Positions 1 through 6,045 of a stretch of DNA of 7,417 nt are shown one piece after another. The DNA is taken from assembly GCA_003250865.1 (NCBI GenBank), contig QKJH01000188.1, positions 1 to 7,417 on the forward strand, given 5' to 3'. Made by a program: the position numbers and the translations under genes. Under the pieces are notes generated by a model. That model was not told the origin of the DNA and did no database searches. It saw nothing but the letters and a program-made list of their open reading frames with translations. The number at the start of each line of letters is the position of its first letter. The first letter of the stretch is position 1. The DNA is from Alphaproteobacteria bacterium (GTDB lineage Bacteria; Pseudomonadota; Alphaproteobacteria; Micavibrionales; SZUA-601).

Positions 1-86
1 GTGGTATGTGAATAAACATATCTTCCCCTTCTGTCAACATTTATGCTACAAAAAATGACAAAAAAACGGGAAAAGGAATCACCCCC

Positions 87-962
87 ATGACAACACCATC
101 AAAGAAAGGCGGAAAACCGCCCTATAAAGACAAAAAAAAGCCTTTCCATCAAGGAAAGAAGCCCTTTGCAAAACAGAATGACAGAGCCAGCATCAAGCCA
201 TCCGGTAATCGCGCTTTTGCACCGAAAAAACCCGCTTTGCCCAAAATCAATCCGGAGCATTGCCTGTTCGGATTCCATCCTGTGATTGCCGCCCTACAGA
301 ACAAGGCACGTGACATAGTCAAAATCTGGTCGACCGAAAATGCCTGGAAAACCGTTGAGCCGCACTTCAACCCTAAACGCCATCCCTCTCCGCAAATTAT
401 GGAACGTAAAGACATGGATGCACTAACAGAAGGGGTGCATCAAGGCATTGTTATCGAAGTCAAACCGCTAGACGAAATCTTTTTGAAAGATATTTTGATT
501 CAAACGCAGGATGATGATAAATCGACACTGGTTATCCTTGACCATGTCACCGACCCCCATAATGTCGGAGCCGTGATGCGCTCGGCCTCGGCCTTTGGTG
601 CGCGCGCTGTTATCGTGCATAAACGCTATGCGCCGCCCATGACCGGCACACTTGCCAAATCATCTGTTGGCGCAACAGAATACGTTCCCTTAATCAAAGT
701 GCAGAACCTTGCCCAAGCCATGGATGAAATTAAAACCTTCAACTATACCATTCTGGGATTTGATGAAAGCGGAACAGAAACGCTGGGACAATACGATATA
801 CCGGGGCGCTGCGTTGTTGTTCTGGGGGCCGAAGGGGACGGCATGCGTGAACTGACGGGTAAGAAATGCGATGTCATTTTAAAATTACCGACACAAGGCC
901 CCATCGGTTCATTGAATGTATCCAATGCCGCCGCCATTGCCCTGTATGAAACCACAAAATAA
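87..962 (+). CDS. rlmB: 23S rRNA (guanosine-2'-O)-methyltransferase RlmB, SpoU/TrmH family
   Basis: Predicted SPOUT-class methyltransferase that uses S-adenosylmethionine to 2'-O-methylate a guanosine in 23S rRNA (G2251 in E. coli) during large-subunit maturation in the cytoplasm. The 291-residue protein has a basic, low-complexity N-terminal tail (about residues 1-55, repeated KKPF/KKP). An L30e-like substrate-binding domain follows (from 'LFGFHPVIAAL' near 60-70, with the conserved 'HQGI' at 118-121), then the knotted catalytic domain. The three SpoU motifs are present: 'DHVTDPHNVGAVMRSA' (152-167, with Asn159 and Arg165), 'VLGAEGDGMRE' (245-255) and 'GPIGSLNVSNAAA' (271-283). 'PIGSLNVS' fits RlmB better than tRNA-specific TrmH. 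An AAAAGGA ribosome binding site 9 nt before the ATG supports the start. E. coli RlmB has about 243 residues, so the extra length is mostly the tail. It is convergent with pheT. No convincing promoter is visible in the 86 bp upstream. Confidence 0.93.
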   Translation: MTTPSKKGGKPPYKDKKKPFHQGKKPFAKQNDRASIKPSGNRAFAPKKPALPKINPEHCLFGFHPVIAALQNKARDIVKIWSTENAWKTVEPHFNPKRHPSPQIMERKDMDALTEGVHQGIVIEVKPLDEIFLKDILIQTQDDDKSTLVILDHVTDPHNVGAVMRSASAFGARAVIVHKRYAPPMTGTLAKSSVGATEYVPLIKVQNLAQAMDEIKTFNYTILGFDESGTETLGQYDIPGRCVVVLGAEGDGMRELTGKKCDVILKLPTQGPIGSLNVSNAAAIALYETTK

Positions 963-963
963 A

Positions 964-986
964 AAAGAGAGCCGATGGCTCTCTTT
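964..986. terminator. Bidirectional intrinsic terminator between rlmB and pheT
   Basis: A perfect 10-bp inverted repeat (964-973 with 977-986, 'aaagagagcc' against 'ggctctcttt') has a 3-nt loop (GAT). It is followed by CTTTT on the plus strand and preceded by an A-run that becomes a T-run on the minus strand. It begins 2 nt after the rlmB stop and lies just beyond the pheT stop, so it can end both convergent transcripts. Confidence 0.88.
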
Positions 987-994
987 CTTTTAGG

Positions 995-3409
995 CTAGCC
1001 TCGCAAGGTACCGCCCGTTTGTTTTTCTACATTGGCAATGATTTTTTGTGACACGCCTTCGATTTCAGCATCGGTCAGGGTAGTATCAAACGGTTGCAAC
1101 GTTACCGTAATAGCCATAGATTTTTTGCCATCCTCGACCCCTTTGCCCTGATAAACGTCAAATAAACGGACAGAAGAGATCAGTTTTTTATCCGCTGATT
1201 CAGCCGCACGGACCAGTTTGTTAGCCGGAACATCGCTGGCCATAACAAAAGCAAAATCACGGTTTACCGGCTGTAAAAACGACAGTTCCAATTTCGGTTT
1301 TGTCGCTGTTGCTTTGACTTTGACCGCAGGAAGGTTATCAACAAAAACCTCAAATCCGCAAACCGGCATATCTAAATCATATTTTTCACATAAGGCAGGG
1401 TGTATCTCACCAAAGACGGCAATCACGTTTTTGCCCAAGCGGAAAACGCCGGAACGCCCCGGATGGTACCATGACGGCGCATCGGTCGAAATCGGAATAT
1501 TATCAGGATTCAATCCGGCTAGTGACAACAGCACCGCAACATCGGCTTTGGCATCAAACACATTATAGCCGCGCTGGGTTGTATTCCATCCCTTCAGTGT
1601 TTGCGAACCATAGCGTAACCCTGCCATCATCTCCGGCTGTTCATCCGGTGACTGTCCAAAGAAAACAGGGCCAACTTCGAACATACTGCCACACAAAATG
1701 CTGCGCGATGCATTACGCTGTGCACCTTGCAGCAAATTACCCATGATGGAATGGCGCATTGTATCCCAATCGGACGATAACGGGTTGGCAATTTTGACTT
1801 TTTTCTTGTCGGCAAACGAGAAATCAACAAAGGTTTTTTCATCGGTAAACGACCATGTTACCGCTTCGTTCATACCGCGCGAGGCAAGCAGGCGTATCAT
1901 ATCCGCGGTACGTTTCTTCTCGGGTGAAAAAGCAGATTTCATCACAGAGCTGTCATTCCGTACGGACAAAGATGGCACCTTGTCATAGCCGTAAATACGG
2001 ATGATTTCCTCGACTATATCGGCACGCCCTTCGACATCGCCGCGCCATGACGGCGGTATAAGAGATAAGGAGACTTCTCCTTTCTTTTCAACCTTGAAGC
2101 CAAGTGTTTCCAATATTGAAATCTGCTCATTTACAGCAACATCAACGCCGGAAAGTTGTGCAACATAATCCGTTTCAAATTCGATTATGCGCTGCCATTC
2201 CGGTTCAGCACCGGCAATCACCATTTCGGAAGGTTCGCCGCCGCATAGTTCCATGATAAGATTTGTTGTCAGCTCTGTTGCGGTCACAGGAAATGCCGGA
2301 TCCACACCGCGTTCGAAACGATAGCGAGCCTCGGACGTTATCTGGTGCTTTGCACCGCTGACACGGACATGGTCAGGGTCGAAATAGGCCACCTCGATAT
2401 ACACATCTTGCGTTTCAGCCGAAGCACCGCATTCTTCACCACCCATCACGCCGCCCATAGCCAGAATTTTTTTATTATCGGCAACAACAATGTCATTTTC
2501 ATCGGTGACATATTCTTTTTCATTGAGCGCCAGGAATGTTTCGCCCTTGCCCATGCGAATGGTAATATTGCCATCCAGCTTGGCAATATCAAAGACATGC
2601 AGCGGACGGTTATACTCCAGACAGATATAGTTAGTAATATCCACCAGTGTCGAGATTGGCCGCAGACCCGCAGCAATCAGTCTGTCCTGCATCCATTTGG
2701 GCGATGTGCCATTTTTTACCCCGCGAATGGCTCGCCCGGCAAAATACGGGCAAGCGTGTTTATTGCCCGCAGCAAAATCCAGCTTCGTACCGACCGGGCT
2801 TTTGAACGTCCCGTTCACTGGTTTAACAGTCAGGGGCTTGAGCGTTCCCACCCCGGCAGCAGCTAAATCACGAGCAATACCGCGAATTCCTGCACAATCG
2901 GCGCGGTTGGGTGTCAGTGCAATATCGATAATCGGGTCATCAAAACCCATGGCGAGCGCGAACGGCGTTCCCGCCGGTACATCAGTATCCAGCTCCATAA
3001 TGCCATTGGCTTCATCCGACAGACATAACTCAGCTTCCGAGCAGCACATGCCGTTAGACTCTTGACCACGGATAACACCCTTTTTCAAGATATTCTCTTC
3101 CTTTGGCCAAGCCGGAATACACGCCCCAACCGGAGCAAAACAGATACGCAAACCTTTTCGCACATTGGGTGCACCGCACACAACCTGAAGCTTTTCACTA
3201 CCCGTATCAACAGTACAGATATTCAAACGGTCGGCATCGGGATGCTTACCACATTCAACCACATCGGCAACAATTAACCCCTCGAATTCTTGCGTGCGAT
3301 CGATAATTTCTTCTACTTCCAGCCCGATAGCGGTCAGTTTTTCCGAGATAGTGTCAATATCGGCTGTGGTTTCGAGATGCTCTTTTAGCCAACCTAACGT
3401 AAATTTCAT
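995..3409 (-). CDS. pheT: Phenylalanyl-tRNA synthetase beta subunit (PheT)
   Basis: Beta subunit of the cytoplasmic alpha2beta2 class II synthetase that charges tRNA-Phe. The 804 residues match the bacterial family length (795 in E. coli). Domains in order: an N-terminal B1 segment; an OB-fold tRNA-binding domain (about 40-150, 'KHPDADRLNICTVD', 'VVCGAPNVRKG'); a linker with the characteristic 'LTPNRADCAGIRGIARDLAA' (165-184); the B3/B4 editing domain (about 215-375, 'LVDITNY', 'GGVMGGEECGAS', 'SEARYRFERGVDP'); the B5 domain (about 405-480, 'PPSWRGDVEGRADIVEEI', 'YGYDKVPS'); the inactive class II-like core (about 495-690, 'NPLSSDWDTMRHSIMGNLL', 'WYHPGRSG'); and a C-terminal ferredoxin-like anticodon-binding domain (about 708-804, 'PVNRDFAFV', 'LFDVYQGKG', ending 'TGGTLRG'). 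The ATG has an AAAAGG site 8 nt upstream. It lies 38 bp after pheS on the same strand with no terminator between, so the two are probably cotranscribed. Confidence 0.97.
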   Translation of the reverse strand: MKFTLGWLKEHLETTADIDTISEKLTAIGLEVEEIIDRTQEFEGLIVADVVECGKHPDADRLNICTVDTGSEKLQVVCGAPNVRKGLRICFAPVGACIPAWPKEENILKKGVIRGQESNGMCCSEAELCLSDEANGIMELDTDVPAGTPFALAMGFDDPIIDIALTPNRADCAGIRGIARDLAAAGVGTLKPLTVKPVNGTFKSPVGTKLDFAAGNKHACPYFAGRAIRGVKNGTSPKWMQDRLIAAGLRPISTLVDITNYICLEYNRPLHVFDIAKLDGNITIRMGKGETFLALNEKEYVTDENDIVVADNKKILAMGGVMGGEECGASAETQDVYIEVAYFDPDHVRVSGAKHQITSEARYRFERGVDPAFPVTATELTTNLIMELCGGEPSEMVIAGAEPEWQRIIEFETDYVAQLSGVDVAVNEQISILETLGFKVEKKGEVSLSLIPPSWRGDVEGRADIVEEIIRIYGYDKVPSLSVRNDSSVMKSAFSPEKKRTADMIRLLASRGMNEAVTWSFTDEKTFVDFSFADKKKVKIANPLSSDWDTMRHSIMGNLLQGAQRNASRSILCGSMFEVGPVFFGQSPDEQPEMMAGLRYGSQTLKGWNTTQRGYNVFDAKADVAVLLSLAGLNPDNIPISTDAPSWYHPGRSGVFRLGKNVIAVFGEIHPALCEKYDLDMPVCGFEVFVDNLPAVKVKATATKPKLELSFLQPVNRDFAFVMASDVPANKLVRAAESADKKLISSVRLFDVYQGKGVEDGKKSMAITVTLQPFDTTLTDAEIEGVSQKIIANVEKQTGGTLRG

Positions 3410-3447
3410 GAGAAGTACCTTTTATCTTTTTTTTATAGTCTGTTCTG

Positions 3448-4524
3448 TTATTCACCAATGGCGCGGTTTGGGCGTTGCAGCGCCATAAAGCCGTAATGCT
3501 TCATCCAACGCAAATCGGCATCAAAAAAAGTGCGCAAGTCCGGAATACCGTATTTCAGCATCGCCAAACGCTCAATCCCCATGCCAAACGCAAAACCTTG
3601 TAATTTTTGCGGGTCATAACCGCAGTTTTTCAATACATTCGGGTGTACCATGCCGGCTCCCAGAACCTCCATCCACTTGTCGCCCTCACCAATTACCAGC
3701 TCGCCATTTTTCCAAGAACAGCCAATGTCAATCTCGGTCGACGGTTCGGTGAATGGGAAAAAGCTGGGACGGAAACGAAGCGGCAAGTCCTTGACCCCGA
3801 AAAAGGCCGACAGAGCTTCTTTCAACGTGCCTTTCAAATGGCCGAAATTGGTGGTTTCATCGACCATCAGCCCTTCCATCTGGTGAAACATCGGCGTATG
3901 GGTCTGGTCATAGTCACTACGATACACGCGGCCATGACATACCATCTTGATCGGCGGCTGGTGCGCCTCCATATAACGGATTTGCACAGGTGATGTATGG
4001 GTACGCAAAACATGCGGCTCATCCCCTTCGTTTTCCGGTGTGATATAAAACGTATCATGCATGGCACGCGCCGGATGGTTCGGCGGGAAGTTAAGTGCCG
4101 TAAAATTGTGAAAATCATCCTCAAGCGACGGACCGGTGGCCGAATCAAAGCCCATATCGGCAAAAATACCGACCAATTCTTCAATCGTTTGGGTAATCGG
4201 ATGTACCGAACCTTGCGTATCCAAATCATAAGCCGGCAATGTAACATCGACCGCTTCCTTAATCAGTCGCGCATCCAGCTCTTTTTTCTTTAGAACGGCC
4301 AATCGGCTTTCTAACATCGTTTCAAGGGCTGTTTTAACGTCATTGACCGCCTGCCCATAGGATTTGCGCTCTTCGGGCGGCAGGGTGGCGATTTTCTGCA
4401 TTAGCCCGGTCACGGCGCCCTTTTTGCCCAAAGCATTGACCCGGATTTCATCCAATGCCTTCAAATCTGTTGCCGTTTCAATTTCCTGTGTGATTTTTTG
4501 CTTTAGTTCTTCCATCGCACTCAT
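3448..4524 (-). CDS. pheS: Phenylalanyl-tRNA synthetase alpha subunit (PheS)
   Basis: Catalytic alpha subunit of phenylalanyl-tRNA synthetase; it activates Phe with ATP and partners with PheT just downstream. An N-terminal helical region of about 85 residues ('LKALDEIRVNALGKKGAVTG'), which in this family forms a tRNA-binding coiled coil, precedes the class II core. Motif 1 is 'HPITQTIEELVGIFADMGF', motif 2 contains 'GRVYRSDYDQTHTPMFHQME', and motif 3 is 'GFAFGMGIERLAMLKYG'. The family signature 'RFRPSFFPFTEPS' is intact. The tail after 'FFDADLRWMKHYGF' is about 15 residues longer than in E. coli PheS (327 aa), as in alphaproteobacteria. Three starts are possible: TTG at 4536 (362 aa), ATG at 4524 (358 aa) and ATG at 4515 (355 aa). 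I chose 4524 because AAGA lies at short spacing before it, while TTG 4536 has GAG almost abutting it. All ribosome binding sites here are weak, so the start is uncertain by a few residues. Confidence 0.96.
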   Translation of the reverse strand: MSAMEELKQKITQEIETATDLKALDEIRVNALGKKGAVTGLMQKIATLPPEERKSYGQAVNDVKTALETMLESRLAVLKKKELDARLIKEAVDVTLPAYDLDTQGSVHPITQTIEELVGIFADMGFDSATGPSLEDDFHNFTALNFPPNHPARAMHDTFYITPENEGDEPHVLRTHTSPVQIRYMEAHQPPIKMVCHGRVYRSDYDQTHTPMFHQMEGLMVDETTNFGHLKGTLKEALSAFFGVKDLPLRFRPSFFPFTEPSTEIDIGCSWKNGELVIGEGDKWMEVLGAGMVHPNVLKNCGYDPQKLQGFAFGMGIERLAMLKYGIPDLRTFFDADLRWMKHYGFMALQRPNRAIGE

Positions 4525-4560
4525 ATTTTCTTGCAATCTCGGTTTATTAATATTATGTCT

Positions 4561-4588
4561 AGTATATAGAGCTTTTTCCCACTGTAAG
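4561..4588 (-). promoter_or_regulatory. Candidate pheST promoter
   Basis: Reading the minus strand, a -10-like TATACT (4566-4561) lies 16 bp from a weak -35-like CTTACA (4588-4583). This would give a leader of about 30 nt before the pheS ATG at 4524. An alternative lies further upstream: TATAAG (4610-4605) with CTTTGT (4633-4628) at 17 bp. Neither -35 is strong, so the choice is open. Confidence 0.35.
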
Positions 4589-4604
4589 GTTTAATGGAAA
4601 AAGC
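4571..4604. repeat. 9-bp perfect inverted repeat in the pheS/unknown-gene divergent region
   Basis: 'gctttttcc' (4571-4579) and 'ggaaaaagc' (4596-4604) are perfect reverse complements separated by 16 nt. The repeat covers the candidate pheST -35 region and lies just inside the alternative upstream promoter. No T-run follows it on either strand, so it does not look like a simple intrinsic terminator. It could be an operator or a leader RNA hairpin; the sequence does not decide. Confidence 0.5.
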
Positions 4605-4623
4605 CTTATAAGAAAAGGGAAAA

Positions 4624-4646
4624 TGTAACAAAGAGTATTTGTTATG
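4624..4646 (+). promoter_or_regulatory. Inverted repeat enclosing the start codon of the 4644 gene
   Basis: 'taacaaa' (4626-4632) and 'tttgtta' (4638-4644) form a perfect 7-bp inverted repeat around the 5-nt loop GAGTA. Two G-U pairs (4625 with 4645, 4624 with 4646) would extend it in RNA to 9 pairs that contain the whole AUG. The only Shine-Dalgarno-like bases (AGAG, 4632-4635) fall at the loop. In mRNA this could limit initiation; in DNA it could be a protein-binding site. Its effect is inferred, but the repeat itself is plain. Confidence 0.5.
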
Positions 4647-5174
4647 ATTAAAAATACCCCGGTTTATGTCTCGTCGGTCGTGCGTAACAACAGATTTACG
4701 CAGCGCTTTACGCATTTAAGCACGCCAACCGTCTGGTTAGAAGCTTCAAAAAACGCTGAAACCAAGTCATGGAACGTTCATGCCATGGGCACATCAGAAC
4801 GCTGCCGGAACAACGGGTTACAAAATCTGACACCGGCGTTTCAAAACAATCTGTCTGACATCGCCGGAACACAGATTTTGCCATGGATGCAAAGCCAATC
4901 AGAGCATAATGGATACCGCATTACCAGCTATGAAAGCAATGTGATTGCCAGCGGATTAACCGAGCGAAAAGCATTGGCTTATCTGGTTTTCTTTGAGAAA
5001 AGAAATAACAATTTTCAACCCCTTTTCAAAAACTATGTTCGGGTTGATTTTGAAACAGTTGCGCGGCTTGCCCGCGAGGACTCGCAGGCACAAAAAGAAA
5101 TCGAATTTACCAAAAGATTTGGTTATCGCCCGCGCGAAAAACACAAGAAATTTCACCCCATATTCAATCCATAA
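4644..5174 (+). CDS. Hypothetical protein (176 aa), divergent from pheS
   Basis: I do not recognise this protein. It is predicted soluble: no signal peptide or convincing membrane helix is visible (the hydrophobic 'KALAYLVFFEKR' at 109-120 is too short). The N-terminal third is rich in Thr, Ser and Asn. The segment 'GYRITSYESNVIASGLTERKALAYLVFFEKR' (given in two overlapping parts: 'GYRITSYESNVIASGLT' and 'ASGLTERKALAYLVFFEKR', about 90-120) looks like strand-turn-helix. The C-terminus is strongly basic ('RPREKHKKFHP', 162-172), which could suit nucleic-acid or ribosome contact, but that is a guess. It is likely a real gene: 176 uninterrupted codons, no competing long frame, an ATG with a weak AGAG site, and an intrinsic terminator right after the stop. 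It sits opposite in strand between rplT and pheS, genes often adjacent in one operon. Its start codon lies inside an inverted repeat. Confidence 0.75.
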   Translation: MIKNTPVYVSSVVRNNRFTQRFTHLSTPTVWLEASKNAETKSWNVHAMGTSERCRNNGLQNLTPAFQNNLSDIAGTQILPWMQSQSEHNGYRITSYESNVIASGLTERKALAYLVFFEKRNNNFQPLFKNYVRVDFETVARLAREDSQAQKEIEFTKRFGYRPREKHKKFHPIFNP

Positions 5175-5200
5175 AAAAGGCAGTCCAAAGACTGCCTTTT
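5175..5200. terminator. Bidirectional intrinsic terminator between the 4644 gene and rplT
   Basis: A perfect 11-bp inverted repeat (5175-5185 'aaaaggcagtc' with 5190-5200 'gactgcctttt') has a CAAA loop. The descending arm ends in TTTT on the plus strand, and the minus strand ends in a run of six T. It starts directly after the TAA of the plus-strand gene and 20 bp beyond the rplT stop. It therefore ends both transcripts and separates rpmI-rplT from pheST. Confidence 0.9.
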
Positions 5201-5220
5201 CATTCAATATTGTTTACAGC

Positions 5221-5589
5221 TTAGGCTGCTTTTTTGTCCAAAGCTTTTTTGGCTTGGTCAACAATGGCAGCAAAGGCTTTCTCGTCACGTACGGCAATAT
5301 CAGCCAATACTTTGCGATCCATCTCAATACCGGCCTTTTTCAAACCGTTCATGAATTGGCTGTACGGCATACCGTTCAAACGGGTAGCCGCGTTAATGCG
5401 TTGAATCCACAAAGCGCGGAAATTGCGTTTCTTGTTGCGACGGTCACGATAGGCATATTGTAATGCTTTTTCAACGCGGCGCAGTGCCAAACGGTAACAG
5501 TTCTTATTACGACCGTAAAAACCTTTTGACAATTTCAAGATTTTTTTGTGACGACGACGTCTTGTAAAACCTGCGGTAACACGAGCCAT
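5221..5589 (-). CDS. rplT: 50S ribosomal protein L20
   Basis: L20 binds 23S rRNA early in large-subunit assembly; in several bacteria it also represses its own rpmI-rplT mRNA. The 122 residues (typical 117-120) begin 'MARVTAGFTRRRRHKKILK', the basic rRNA-binding extension. The conserved 'KGFYGRNKNCYRLALRRVEKA', quoted here as 'GFYGRNKNCYRLA' and 'ALRRVEKA', follows (about 23-42). Next come 'YAYRDRRNKKRNFRALWIQR' (about 45-64), 'NAATRLNGMPYSQFMNGLKK' and 'DRKVLADIAVRD' of the globular C-terminal domain. A near-consensus AAGGAGG site lies inside the end of rpmI, and the rplT ATG is 2 bp after the rpmI stop, so the genes are very likely translationally coupled. Confidence 0.98.
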   Translation of the reverse strand: MARVTAGFTRRRRHKKILKLSKGFYGRNKNCYRLALRRVEKALQYAYRDRRNKKRNFRALWIQRINAATRLNGMPYSQFMNGLKKAGIEMDRKVLADIAVRDEKAFAAIVDQAKKALDKKAA

Positions 5590-5591
5590 GA

Positions 5592-5834
5592 TTAAGCCTC
5601 CTTCTTCGTAGCAGTGGATTTCGATGCTTTTTTACGAGCATACGGCATCCAGCACGTCAAAACTTTCTTGGCATCGGCCATACACAACAAGGTTGTACCG
5701 CGCAAGTTACGTTTTTGTTTTTTGGATTTACGCATCATCATGTGGCTGGTGAAAGCCTGTTTTGCTTTCACTTTACCGCTTCCGGTAACACGAAAGCGCT
5801 TTTTAACGCTTGATTTCGTTTTCATTTTGGGCAT
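5592..5834 (-). CDS. rpmI: 50S ribosomal protein L35
   Basis: L35 is a small basic protein of the large ribosomal subunit. The sequence starts 'MPKMKTKSSVKKRFRVTGSG' (1-20), the diagnostic L35 N-terminus, followed by 'KVKAKQAFTSHMMMRKSKKQ' and 'KRNLRGTTLL'. The normal domain ends at 'MPYAR' near residue 67, as in alphaproteobacterial L35. About 13 extra Lys/Ser/Thr/Ala-rich residues ('KKASKSTATKKEA') bring the length to 80 against the usual 64-67. A strong AAAGGAG site lies 6 nt before the ATG. The gene overlaps nothing upstream; infC, which precedes rpmI in many bacteria, is not here. The leader can pair with the start codon (see the leader entry). Confidence 0.97.
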   Translation of the reverse strand: MPKMKTKSSVKKRFRVTGSGKVKAKQAFTSHMMMRKSKKQKRNLRGTTLLCMADAKKVLTCWMPYARKKASKSTATKKEA

Positions 5835-5928
5835 TTTTTTCTCCTTTAATTCAATAACATAAACGACTTAGGCATGCCCCAGTTCGAATCACGTGACGTG
5901 ACCGCCTGCGCCCTGGCCGCTACTTAGG
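5835..5928 (-). promoter_or_regulatory. Structured 5' leader of rpmI-rplT, possible L20-type autoregulatory element
   Basis: The predicted transcript leader of about 90 nt is visibly more GC-rich than its flanks. It holds a 5-bp hairpin (TCACG-TCA-CGTGA, within 5888-5900, extendable by G-U pairs) and a 7-bp direct repeat CCTAAGT (5928-5922 and 5872-5866, minus-strand reading). It also holds GGGCAT (5879-5874), an exact complement of ATGCCC formed by the rpmI start codon and second codon (5834-5829). Known L20 operators in E. coli and Firmicutes use leader structure, in E. coli including long-range pairing near the rpmI start. This leader resembles them in logic; I cannot show that it belongs to a known RNA family. 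Confidence 0.45.
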
Positions 5929-5934
5929 GTCGGA

Positions 5935-5962
5935 TTTATACCATGAAACCCTGATTTTGCAA
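5935..5962 (-). promoter_or_regulatory. Promoter of rpmI-rplT
   Basis: On the minus strand, TTGCAA (5962-5957) and TATAAA (5940-5935) are separated by 16 bp, a good match to sigma70 -35 and -10 boxes. Transcription would start near 5928, just upstream of the GC-rich leader. Confidence 0.65.
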
Positions 5963-5977
5963 GAAAAATCTTACTCC

Positions 5978-6005
5978 TTTACAGAAAATCCATATTCGTG
6001 ATAAC
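5978..6005 (+). promoter_or_regulatory. Weak candidate promoter for the 6046 gene
   Basis: TTTACA (5978-5983) and GATAAC (6000-6005) are 16 bp apart and face the plus-strand gene. The -10 matches only four of six consensus bases. It is listed because some promoter is needed in this divergent interval and no better one was seen. Confidence 0.22.
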
Positions 6006-6045
6006 AATAGATATGAAAAATAATTAACCGCGTGAGTATTTTCCC

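Noticed and set aside
1..86. Possible rlmB promoter or upstream gene end
   Set aside because: TATGCT at 42-47 resembles a -10 box but no matching -35 lies at a proper distance, and no gene remnant is recognisable in so short a stretch.
2345..2866. 173-codon plus-strand open frame opposite pheT
   Set aside because: It lies wholly inside the well-supported pheT gene, has biased, low-information composition and shows no recognised motif; an antisense shadow.
3607..4293. Plus-strand open frames opposite pheS
   Set aside because: They are antisense to conserved PheS motifs 1 and 2 and overlap each other; no support as genes.
4521..4715. 64-codon minus-strand frame ending in an ATGA overlap with the pheS start, with a Phe-containing stretch (HFPFSYKAF), as a possible pheST leader peptide
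   Set aside because: Its only ATG lies inside the divergent gene, no good ribosome binding site was seen, its Phe residues are few compared with PheM-type leaders, and the nearer candidate promoter would start transcription after most of it.
4993..5463. 156-codon plus-strand frame spanning the end of the 4644 gene and rplT
   Set aside because: It crosses the strong bidirectional terminator and runs antisense to conserved L20 codons.
5871..5900. GTTCGAATC on the plus strand, resembling a tRNA T-loop
   Set aside because: The flanking bases do not form a T-stem, and no acceptor, D or anticodon arm fits around it; it lies in the rpmI leader.
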